From positions 10,405,001 through 10,469,000 of the forward strand of contig JAVTVX010000012.1 of the NCBI GenBank assembly GCA_033439265.1: a stretch of 64,000 nt of DNA, given 5' to 3'. Every line of letters begins with the position of its first letter. The first letter of the stretch is position 1. Under the pieces are notes generated by a model. The model was not told the DNA's origin, did not search any database, and worked only from the letters and a program-made list of their open reading frames with translations. The stretch comes from Dillenia suffruticosa (taxonomy: Eukaryota; Streptophyta; Magnoliopsida; Dilleniales; Dilleniaceae). Position numbers and translations under genes: made by a program. Below, piece after piece: positions 35,351 to 45,735 of the stretch.

Positions 35351-35516
35351 CTGTGACACAGGATGACCAATAAACAGCTCCCATAGCTTAGGAGCATGTC
35401 ATAATTTCTGGTAGTGCAATATGGCAGGACCCAGTCTTTTAGTCCAGTACTCGCCTGCCTTCATTTCTCTTTCACTATACTCAGCAGCTAGTCCCATCAA
35501 ACGCCTTTCATCAATA
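35351..35516 (-). pseudogene. Candidate host exon with one in-frame stop
   Basis: A 166-base minus-strand segment lies between an acceptor GTGTGCCAG and a donor TCACAG/GTCCGTG. It reads DERRLMGLAAEYSEREMKAG, then YWTKRLGPAILHYQKL, a TGA codon (CGA to TGA would explain it) and HAPKLWELFIGHPVSQ. Both sides of the TGA look like real protein and end cleanly at the donor. I infer an exon of a host gene that is now a pseudogene or, less likely, a chance match. Family not recognised. Confidence 0.45.
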
Positions 35517-35925
35517 CTGGCACACCACTAACATTGAACCAGATAGTCACCAATTTCCACTCTCTGCTAGACTAACTTCTCATAACCTTTTATACTGCTG
35601 CAGTCAAGCTCATAATTGCAAGTTCCCATACAGCCATGGTGTTTCCATCTCAAGAAGATCAAGCCATCAACATTACAACAACCATGCTGCAGCTTTCTAC
35701 ATGCCATATCAACTCACCAGGTCATCAGTCACCACTAATGTTTCTCCATTCCCTTCTCTACCATCATCAAAATTCGGGTAAGAATACAACAAACAGAAGA
35801 TTACCACTTATCCAAAGGACATGCCATCAATTTCCAAAATTTTTCTGAAGACAATAAATTCCTTTATGAGTTTGAATCTGCTCATAACCAAACTCAGAAA
35901 ACTAGAATTACAAGCACCTCCTTTC

Positions 35926-36529
35926 TGTTAAAATAAATTCAAATAACAATATTGATTGATTTAGTTAATCATTATGATTAACCTAATCAATCATTATGAT
36001 TGACCTAATCAATTATCAACTATTCAACCATAATAATTGATTTAATCAATTATTATGATTGAACTAATCATTACAATTAATTTGGTCAATTATATATATT
36101 TGTTTGGCTTAATCAATTATTAAGATTGATTTACTCAACTATTATATATTTGGTTGATTTATTTAATGATTGATTTATTCAATCATTATAAATTTAGAAA
36201 ATTGACTTTATTTTCCTCTTTACCAATTTTATTGTGATTCTTTTCCTTTTCTTTAATGGCTAGTTTCTTGTATAAATAGGATTCCTCTCCACACTTTGTA
36301 ATTAAGTAAGTAGAGACAATTTTCTCTCTTATAATTAATTTTCTCTCTTCTCTTGTAATGTTTTTTAGTAATCTATATTATTTTCTCCATTCTTTCTTCT
36401 TCTTTTTCATGTTCTTGATATTATATTCTTAAATTTATTTTGGTATAATTCTCCTACATAAAAGTGGTTCTAGATTATACGTCTAGAAACACACGAGGAG
36501 TCTAATACCGAGATTAAAATTTTTTAACA
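35926..36529 (+). repeat. 5' LTR of element E
   Basis: Matches 43787-44368 apart from scattered substitutions and short length differences. The first half repeats TTGATTTAATCAA-like palindromes with ATTATGATTGA. TATAAATAGG at 36271-36280 is a good TATA box. Confidence 0.93.
36271..36280 (+). promoter_or_regulatory. TATA box of the element E LTR
   Basis: TATAAATAGG follows a pyrimidine-rich stretch and precedes a TCTCTCC-rich likely start region. The 3' LTR has TATAAATAGA at the matching place (44111-44120). Confidence 0.6.
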
Positions 36530-36541
36530 TAGTATCAGAGC
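36530..36541 (+). other. Primer-binding site of element E
   Basis: TAGTATCAGAGC directly follows the 5' LTR. It differs by one base from the initiator tRNA-Met match TGGTATCAGAGC. Confidence 0.85.
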
Positions 36542-36636
36542 AAATTTTGAATCCTTTCTCTTCGAAGTTAGATCAAATGAATTCTTTTTTACTATCATTC
36601 TCTTACATTCTTCTTATCTCTTCAAATTATTTCTAA

Positions 36637-37430
36637 TGGACTGCTCATATTAAGAGATCTTTAAACTCAAGAAATCTCTTGGGTCATATTATAAAGGACC
36701 CTCTCGATGAGTCAGATCCAATATTCGAAGAATGGAAAATGAGGGATGACCAAGTGTTCATGCTACTCACAAGTTCTATGGATCAAATTCATAGAACTAT
36801 GGTCACTTGCTCTCCAAACTCTAAAACTCTTTGGGATCAAATGTATAATCTTTACGGGCAAAAGTCGAATTTAGGAAGAGTGTTTGAGATAAAGAGGCGA
36901 ATTGCCAACATCAAGAAAGATGAGAAGACGCTCTCTCAACTATTTGGCGAATATGAAGATCTTTGGAATGAGTTCAAAAAATTTTGAGGCCGATCACAAC
37001 CGACCTCAAAATTTTACAAAAAAGAGATGATGAAGATAAGTCATTTGGACTCCTCATTTCTCTTGGAGAGCAATTCGTACATGTTCGTCAAGAAATCCTT
37101 TGAATGAAGGATTTTCCTTCCTACCAAGAAGTGAGATCTATGATCCAACGAGCAGAATCAAGTATGACTCTTGAGAATGCTTGCCAATCCAAAGTAGAAG
37201 GGTATGGTTTCAATTCAACTACAGAAGGGAAAGTGGCCAATAAGGTGTATCACGTGGCCAACAAGGTATGTGCTTACTGCAAAAAGCCTAATCATTCACA
37301 AGAAAAATGTTGGTTCTTTCATCTTCACTTGAAACCTGAGCACTTGAAAAGAAAGGGACAAGTCTCTTCAAATATGGTCCAAAATGCGGCACTTGAACAA
37401 TCGAAAATATCGTTTCAAAAGTACTGATCA
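36637..37430 (+). pseudogene. gag of element E
   Basis: Copia gag pattern: FEEWKMRDDQVFMLLTSSMD, LWDQMYNLYGQKSNLGRVFE and LSQLFGEYEDLWNEF. A zinc knuckle CAYCKKPNHSQEKCW, followed by HLHLKPEH, lies near 37270-37345. It would form the particle shell and bind the RNA. Broken copy. Confidence 0.85.
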
Positions 37431-37716
37431 AGCAAGTAACGACCAATCCAGGTATTTGCTTAAACTCAACTTTAAATTTTCAAGATTGGTTAGTAGAGGT
37501 TGCGATCATCATATGGTTAGAGATAAAAAGAAATTTAAAAAACTAAAATTTCTTCCACATTATAAGACAGTCAAGATCGCTAATGGAAATAATTTGAATG
37601 TAAGAGAATTTGGAGAAGTTGATATTATTGGAAAAAACTCTAATACTTTATATGTTTTTGAATTTTCATCTAATTTTATGTCTATTAGTCAAATTACTAA
37701 AAATCAATATTATAAA

Positions 37717-40700
37717 TGTAACACCGATACTCGGTACCCAAATAATGTATATTGGTTTTGAAATATATATTTTTTTAAAAAAAAAAACAAGAGGAAGGAG
37801 GAAATGCCGTGTTTAGGCCCGAAACGCGGCACTCCCCCTTGTCAGATTAGGGCTAAAAGCCCTAATTTGTCTCTCTATCTCCCTCTCTCTCTCTTTCTTT
37901 TTCTCTCTCCCTTTCTTTTTCTCTCTTCCCGACCCTTCACCTCCTGTGGCTGCCGCCCTCCTCCGCGGTTGTTTCGCACCTCTCCGCCGCAACCCACCAT
38001 CACCCAACGGCCATCGCCACCGCACTCTCTCTACCTTTCCCTCTCAGTCTCTCTCTCCTCTCTGCTGTTCACTCTCTCTCGCGATCTCCCTCTCGGTCTC
38101 CTCTGCCGCGTGCTTTTGTCGCGCGCCACCACCGCTAGCGCATTAGCGCGCGACAACACAGACCACTGTGCGCTCTCCCTCGCGCGACTGCGTGCTCTCT
38201 CGAGCACGAGCGCTAGCGTGCCCCTATGAACCCCTGCACGAGGGCCAGCGATCCCTGCACGAGCGCCAGCGATCCTTGCATGAGTGCGAGTGCGCCCCAG
38301 CACGAGAATGAGCGCGCTCCAGCGTATGACCCACTGCGCGATAGCGCTCTCCACTGCGAGAGCGCGCTCTCCACTGCGAGAGCGCGCTCTCCACTGCGCG
38401 AGCGCGCTCCAACGTGCGACCCACTTGCCGAGCGCGCGTGCCTCACAGCGCGCGATCCACTCACGAGTGCGATCCAGCTTGCGAGCGCAAACCCTAGCCC
38501 GTGAGCGCCCGCCAGGCCACGAAGCCCACTGTTAACGGCCCACTGCTAACCCGCGAGCCAAATGCGGCCCGCAAAGCCTACTGCAGCCAGCAAGCCGGAC
38601 TGCGAGCCCATGAGCCCACGAGCCCACGAGCGGGCCAGCCAGCCAGCCCACCGACCCGCGAGCTCGCGACCGGCTTTCTCCTTTGAGCGCCATCTGCCAT
38701 TCTCGCAGAAATCCTTCACTGCAGGTAACGACTGTGTTAGATGTGGTTTTGTGTTAGAAATTGATTTAGTCGCTAACGTGGTTTCAAATTTGAAAATATT
38801 ACAGGTTTTAAATTAATTTGACGGGTGAACGAAAGCTAGATCTGTAACCCGAGGGACCCTACTTGAGGATTTCTAACTCACTCGATTTATTTGGTCGAAT
38901 TTAGGGTAAATTAGAGTAAAAGTGTATTGTATATGTTAGGATGAATGTTAGAATAGATTGAAATGTATTATTTGACATTATATAAAATTAATTAGATCAA
39001 ATATAGGATTTTATATAAATTGAGCTATTCTGGATGATAGAATCGTACGGACTTGATTCGAATAGTTTCTCTTAGAGTTGATTTGACGAATGCTTAAAAA
39101 CATTCAGAATTTGGGATTTGAGTTTAAGAATTGATACAGTCTTTTCATGATAAATTTTCCTGCATATAGGAAATTAAAATACGTTTATATTATGAAAATA
39201 GACTTCGATACCTTGCAAATGGAACGAAATTGATAACATTGATGTATATTTATAAATTGAAGAATTTAGGATTTGTATGAACTTAAGGAAAATGATAAAC
39301 CCTGAAAATAGTTAGAAATTTGATGAAAATCGTGATGACTTGATTAGGTTGGCTTTCTTGTTGATTCGATTGAGCGGAGATTTGATTCTATGGGTTGTGG
39401 TTTTATTGGGAAGTGCGCTATCCTCCCCAAAACGATGAGTGAGATTTATTTCAATACTTTTGTTTAATATGTAAACCCTGTTTTAACATATTTGATAAAT
39501 GAGCATGATTTGTAACGTGTTTGAAATGTTTTGACTGGTTTTGAAATTGATTTTGTGAACCGATAGAATGTTCAAAAACTGTGTTGATATATTAAAATTA
39601 TACATCCATGTTGTTGAAATATATAATGTGTCATTTTATGCTATATGTTGCATTTGGTTTGTGAACCTGATTTCGGCACATTTTGATATGATTTTGGATT
39701 TGCTCTTGAGGGCTTTAGTATGTATTGTTCCGTAACTATGAAGGACACCATGAGAGGCGCTTTGGTGGCGTCCAGATATGCCTAGGCCTGGGGTATCCCA
39801 TGAGTTGTCGTGATTTTTATTAACGACATGGGACTAGTCAGATTGAACCCGAAAGGGGGAGGATTTGGATACTCTCTCCAAATTTAACACCTGGACGAGG
39901 TCCATCGCCAATGCCGGGATAGAGAGTACTTTAGATAAACTTGCATATAACACCTCCGGTGCGTCTGTCATAGGTCATGGTAGATTTATGTTAAGACATT
40001 TTCGGCTGGCAGCTCTATGATTTTAGTGACAGTGCTTCAGATACATATTTGACTTGAAAATGCGTGCTAATGATATATTGTTGAAACGAAAAGTATGATG
40101 ATTTGAAATATAATTTGTATACTTATACTTTGACACTCCAGTTTCACACTTCATATTAGACGATTGCATTGACCCACTCACTCACTAAATATTCTTCCCT
40201 GAATACTCACCCCTCGTTTCCCTTATTGTTTCAGAGTTAGTACTTGACAAGGAGCATTGCTTTTAAGAAACTCAATATCATTGGGAGATTTGGTTTGGAC
40301 TTGAGGAGTCATTATATATTTCTGTTGTAAAATTTGTATTGGTAATGTATATGCATTCTGAGGTCTATAGACGACCATTGTGTAATTTTGGGATGACTGT
40401 ATAAATATGGATATTTAAATTGTAGAACTCTCATGTCATTGCATAACATTGCATTGATGCATTTCTTATTTGTTGTGTATGTACTTGAAAATGTGTTATG
40501 TCTGAGAAGTGTACTCTAAAATCGCTCGTTGCCACCTCTAAATCACAGGAGGGGTGACTGGCGGCTATCCATGCCTTTGACGTGGGCATGACAGTAGAGG
40601 TTTGTGGATAGATTGCTGAAAATTTTTATAATTTTGCGTTATTCTGGATGTTGGCTATGGGATTGGTTGATTTTGGAGAGATCGGGATGACCATTTGATT

Positions 40701-40849
40701 ATTTTATAGGATGGTTGTGATTTATACAGGATTAATTGTATTTGGGAGACCTCCGAAATATGGGAAGATTCTGTCCGATCTTCTGTAAAAATACAGCCGG
40801 CATTCAGAACAACGGGCAGCTGTTCACGATCCCGATCCGGGGTGTGACA
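37717..40849 (+). mobile_element. Solo LTR of a Tekay-like gypsy element, 3.13 kb, inside element E
   Basis: Begins TGTAACACCGATACTCGG and ends GGGGTGTGACA. Flanks are ATAAA (37712-37716) and GTAAA (40850-40854), a 5-bp target duplication with one mismatch. The copia pol frame resumes right after it. It shares architecture and sequence with the LTR of element F: the GATTAGGG/CCCTAAT start region, a CT-rich tract, a GC-rich block, ATACTCACCCCTCG near 40205, and the end GGGCAGCTGTTCACGATCCC. No internal region is present, so it arose by LTR-LTR recombination. Confidence 0.9.
38338..38412 (+). repeat. 20-bp GC-rich tandem repeat in the solo LTR
   Basis: Three to four copies of GAGAGCGCGCTCTCCACTGC. 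Each contains the 14-base palindrome GAGAGCGCGCTCTC. The repeat sits in the CpG-dense block 38080-38500. Confidence 0.85.
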
Positions 40850-43786
40850 GTAAAGTTATATTGGATTCTGACGCTGTTGTTTTTCAGGATCTTAAAACAA
40901 ATCAAGTGATTGGTAGGGGATTCAGGAGAGACAACCTATATTTTTTGAATCAAGATAATCATATACACACAACATATCAAGAAGAAAATTATATTTTGTG
41001 GTATGCTAGATTAGGACATCCTAATAAACAAGTTTTGAAATATCTATTTCCAATAAAAAATTATGAAAATAGATATTGTGAAACTTGTATTTTTAGAAAA
41101 AAAACTTGAACGCATTATCCGATTTCAGAAACAATTTATAAAAATACTTTTAATCTTGTATATTCTGATATTTGGATATCTCCTATAGTATCTAGACGAG
41201 ATTTTAAATATTTCATATCTTTTATTGATCACAAAACTAGATACACATCGGTATATATGCTCACTTCAAAAGCACAAGCATTCGAAGTATTTAAAATTTT
41301 CTACAATTATATCACTAAACAATATAATATAAATATAAAAATATTTAGAGCTGACAATGTGAGGAATATATGAATCATGCATTCACAACTTTCCTAGAAA
41401 AAAATAGAATAATCCACCAAACCTCATGTCCATATACCCCCCAACAAAATGGAATAGCCGAAAGGAAAAATCGACATTACTTGAGATAACAAGAATAATT
41501 ATGTTCTATGCTAACATGCCTAAAATTTTTTGGAGCGATGCAATTAGTACTGTCGTTCACCTAATTAATCTCTTACCCACTAAGATACTCCAAAAAAAAT
41601 CTCCCTTAGAAGTCCTCACTAAGACTAAACCAAATATTACTCACTTAAAAGTGTTTGGATGCGTATACTATGTACATATATCAGAACAATTTAGAAATAA
41701 ATTGGATAAAAAAGGGAGACAGTGTGTTTTCACAGGATATGGGTCATTTCAAAAGGGTTATATATGTTATGATCCTACGACTAACAAAATATATATATTA
41801 AAAGATGTGATATTTGTAGAAAATGAGTTCTATTTTGCAGATATAAGTAAAACATAAATACCATAAAAAGAAGATCAACAAGTTTCCTTATTAACTCCAG
41901 AAGAAAATAACAATCCCTCTTGCCAATCTAATGAAGAGGAAAATCCAGAATAAGAGTAAGAGAGAGGATCACCAGAAAATTCTGAACAAAAGAAAGATAG
42001 AAGCTCCTTCAAAATTGATGAAAGTAGGGAGCAAGGGGGAGATAAAACCCAATAAGACTTACTTCCTTCAGAAGTAAATGAAGATTCTAATAATTCACCA
42101 TCATCTCCACCACCACTCAGAAGGTCAATAAGGCTAAGATTTCCTCCATCAAAATAGGAATACTATATCTCTAACGTCACATCTTATCCTATTACTGACT
42201 ATTATACTACCACTAATGTTTCCTCAAGTCACCAAACATTCTTGAGTGGCATTAATCAAATACAGGAGTCTAAAAATTTTAATGAGGCCAATGATCACCC
42301 AGAATAGAGGAAAGCAATGAAAGAAGTAGATGCTCTCACAAAGAACAAGACTTGGGAAATAACGACTCTCCCAAGAGGAAAGAAAGCAGTCAGATGTAAA
42401 TGGGTTTATAAGATCAAATATAAAAGTGACGGTTCAATTGATTGCTATAACGCTAGACTTGTAGTTAAAGGGTTTACCCAGACTTACGGAGATCTTTGCA
42501 CCTGTACAAAAATGAACACTATAAGGGTTCTCTTGTCTCTTGCCACCAATAGGAGTTGGCCAATGTACCAGATGGACGTAAAAAATGCCTTCTTACAAGG
42601 GGAGCTAGAAGAGGAGGTCTACATACATCTACTTCAAGGGCTTAATCAAAGTCATGAAGGACGAGTGTGCAGACTGAAAAAAGTTATCTATGGTCTCAAA
42701 TAATCTCCTCGGGCCTGGTATGCAAAACTAAACTTTGCGCTTCTCAGTTACAATTTTTAAAAAAATGCAATAGTAATTCCTCCTTATTTACTAAATTTGA
42801 TAATAAAAGAATCACTATTGTGTTCATATACGTTGATAATATCATTATTACTGAAAATGATATGAGTCAAATTGATCAAATTATAAATTTCCTTGAATCT
42901 AGTTTTGAAGTTAAAGATTTAGAGCTACTAAATTACTTTTTAGGAATAGAACTTGCCTACTCTCATAAGGGGCTTATCCTATCCCAAAAAAAGTATACTT
43001 TTCAACTTTTACAGGAGACAGGTAAATTGGGAGCAAAACCAGCGATTAGCCCTATCTCAACCTTTGATGAAGAAAAGGATGTTGATCAACTTTTCACAGA
43101 TATACAAAGGTACCCGACACTCATTGGGAAGCTCATTTACCTAACTATCACCAGACCCGACGTTGCATATGTTGTGAGTCAAACTAGTCGGTACATGCAT
43201 GCTCCTAAAGTGTGTCATTGGAAGGCAGCTAAAAGGATTCTTAGGTATCTTAAAGGATCAATCGGGAGAGGAATCTGCATGAAGAATAATCAAAGTTCAG
43301 AAATTGTGGGCTTTTGTGATGCGGATTGGGCTAGAAATTCAATGGATAGAAGATCCATCACAGGTTATTGCATATTTGTTGGTGGGAATTTCGTATCTTC
43401 GAAGAGCAAGAAACAATCTGTAGTTTCAAGATCAAGTGTAGAATCTGAGTACAGAGCCATGGCAGCAGCAACCAATGATCATTTGGCTAAAAACTCTAGT
43501 TGAAGAATTGAGATTTCTAGTCACTTCCCCTATCAAACTTTTTTGCGACAATCAATCTGCTATTCATATTACTTCTAATCCTGTCTTTCATGAGAGAACA
43601 AAACATATTGAAGTCGATTGCCATTTCGTTCATCAAAAGGTTGTGATGCGATCATTGTCACCCCTCACGTGAAGAGTAATGAGCAGCTTGCTGATATTTT
43701 TATTAAGAGAACTATGGCAAGTCACATGCAAAATATTCTCAGCAAATTAGGCTCCATAGATATCTATTAACCAAACTTGAGGATAG

Positions 43787-44368
43787 TGTTAAAATAAATT
43801 TAAATAATAATATTGATTGATTTAGTCAATAATTATGATTGACCTAATCAATTATCAACCATTCAACCATAATAATTGATTTAATCAATTATTATGATTG
43901 AACTAATCATTACAATTAATTTAGTCAATTATATATATTTGGTTGGCTTAATCAATTATTAAAATTGATTTAGTCAACTATTATATATTTGGTTGATTTA
44001 TTTAATGATTGATTTATTCGATCATTATAAATTTAGAAAATTGACTTTATTTTCCTCTTTATTAATTTTATTATGATTTTTTTTCTTTTCTTTAATGGTT
44101 AGTTTCTTGTATAAATAGAACCTCTCTCCACACTTTATAATTAAGTAAGTAGAGACAATTTTCTCTCTTATAATTAGATTTCTCTTTTCTCTTTTAATAT
44201 TCTTTAGTAATCTATATTATTTTCTTCATTTTTTCTTCTTCTTTTTCGTGTTCTTGACATTATATTTTTAATTTTGTTTTGGTATAATTCTCTTATATAA
44301 AAGTGGTTATAGATTATACATCTAGAAGCACACAAAGAGTCTAATATCGAGATTAAAATTTTCCAACA
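43787..44368 (+). repeat. 3' LTR of element E
   Basis: Begins TGTTAAAATAAATT after the purine-rich AACTTGAGGATAG and ends TTTTCCAACA, followed by the target duplication CTTTC. Confidence 0.93.
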
Positions 44369-45506
44369 CTTTCTTATAAAAGCAGAGTAATAGTGTTAGA
44401 GAGAAGGGAAGATAGAAAGACAAAAAGATACCGGAACAAAGGAGTTTTCTGGTCCCTCCCAATATCTGCAAATATAGATCATTTAAAAGCTCCAAAGGTC
44501 ACACAACAGAAAAAGTGATTGAAACAAACCCCTTCCATGAAATTGAACTCGATAGGGACAAAGTAAATTATTGCATTCTTTCCCAACCAAAAATAAAAAG
44601 AAAGAAATTATAGCATGTATTATAAGCTTAGTTTCTTCCAATACCTGTAAAATTTGCCATAAGAAAAGTGTGCATCCTTTTTGGACAACCCAATGCACAC
44701 AAAAAATTTCAATATCCCAAAAAGGCAGGATGTGAGCAGATAAACAGTTTTTGATTTCATTACATTAAGTATCCAAAAGAAAAGGTTTTGCGATGTCTTA
44801 TTAATGTGCAAGAGATTGTTAATATTGGTTCTAACCCCAGGTCAGGTAGCAGCATAGAATTATTGCATGGGCCACAGTAGTTGAACTGGCCACGACTATA
44901 TAATATAACTGCAACTGCCGATGCAAGACACAACGCCACTGTGGCACCTCCAGGATGTGGAAAGCCTATTCATTCATATTGGGCAATTTCCACAAGAGTA
45001 CACCCACTACACCATAGATTGTTACAACCATAACCACGACTGCCACAGCAATTGTGACTGCAACTGAAGTATCTGGCCAGAACTTTAATGGAGGAAGGGG
45101 CCTTTCCCTCTCGGAACAAAGTAAGCAAAAAGTAGAAATATAGTGTGTTTATAAGATGATTCAAGAACAAGTTATAGAAAAAGGAACCTCGAGTGTTAAG
45201 ACTCCAAAAAAAGGTTAATCAGAAGATGAAAAAGACCAGAATCAAACAAATAATCAGGTATTAAGAGCTGAAGCTTCTCTATCACTAAGGTTTTTAAAGA
45301 AATAAAAATTTCCTAGCAATAGAGCATAATTAAATGGCATGTTTGGGCACAACATCAGGTGTGCAACTCACCAAACCACACCAACAGCACCCAACACTAC
45401 CCAAACAAAAAGATAAGGAAAAAGAAAGTTTGTATCAAGTACCAAAGAGAATGTCATCAACTAAGCTTATGAAAATGGGGAGGGGCAGGGGGGGAATAGC
45501 AGCCTC
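44369..45506. other. Low-copy DNA between elements E and G
   Basis: Mostly non-coding AT-rich sequence with short purine runs. A minus-strand exon candidate lies at 44966-45112. GGTTCTAACCCC near 44827 resembles a polymerase III B box, but no A box or tail was found. Confidence 0.4.
44966..45112 (-). CDS. Possible C-terminal host exon with a membrane helix
   Basis: On the minus strand a frame reads ERERPLPPLKFWPD, then a strongly hydrophobic run, VAVTIAVAVVVMVVTIYGVV, then LLWKLPNMNE and a stop at 44966-44968. A single hydrophobic segment followed by a short polar tail would fit a tail-anchored or C-terminally anchored protein. The upstream acceptor is uncertain, other frames are also open, and I recognise no family. 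It could be chance. Confidence 0.25.
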   Translation of the reverse strand, partial: ERERPLPPLKFWPDTSVAVTIAVAVVVMVVTIYGVVGVLLWKLPNMNE

Positions 45507-45697
45507 TGTAAGACCGACAAAGTCAAAAAAAAAATAATAAAATAATTGGGAAAGTTACTTTCCCAATTCACTCTCTCTCTCCTGTCACTTTCCCTTATCC
45601 CTCAATTTCTCTCCCCCTCATTCTCTCCCGTGTTCTGTCTCTCACCCTCTCTCCCTCTCTCAATTTCTCCACCTCCCTCCCTCCATTTACATACTCA

Positions 45698-45735
<38 letters not shown>

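Larger units (their letters stand above)
37430..43770 (+). pseudogene. pol of element E, interrupted by a gypsy solo LTR
   Basis: Protease-side residues GCDHHMVRDKKKF lie near 37500. After the inserted LTR, pre-integrase residues LWYARLGHPNKQVLK and CETCIFRKK span about 41000-41100. Integrase continues through 41150-41860, with KVFGCVYYVH. RT lies at about 42310-42990, with VRCKWVYKIKYKSDGS, YQMDVKNAFLQGELEEEVY and IYVDNIIIT. RNase H lies at about 43300-43680, with [28 protein letters not shown] and [11 protein letters not shown]. Several breaks. Confidence 0.9.
35926..44368 (+). mobile_element. Ty1-copia element (element E), both LTRs present, holding a gypsy solo LTR
   Basis: The 604- and 582-base LTRs begin TGTTAAAATAAATT and end in AACA. 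Target duplication CTTTC at 35921-35925 and 44369-44373. Parts: primer-binding site, gag with a zinc knuckle, protease to integrase, RT, RNase H and a purine-rich stretch before the 3' LTR. A solo LTR (37717-40849) lies in pol. Without it the element is about 5.3 kb. The lineage is different from the Sireviruses (short LTRs, no extra ORF) but I do not assign it further. Roughly ten breaks; inactive. Confidence 0.93.

Noticed and set aside
37804-38816. Several overlapping long open frames on both strands in the GC-rich part of the solo LTR
   Set aside because: They arise from high GC content (few stop codons) and tandem repeats. They have arginine/serine-rich low-complexity content and lie inside a recognisable LTR.
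44815-44845. A third SINE based on GGTTCTAACCCC
   Set aside because: Only a B-box-like word is present; no A box at the right distance, no A-rich end and no target duplication.
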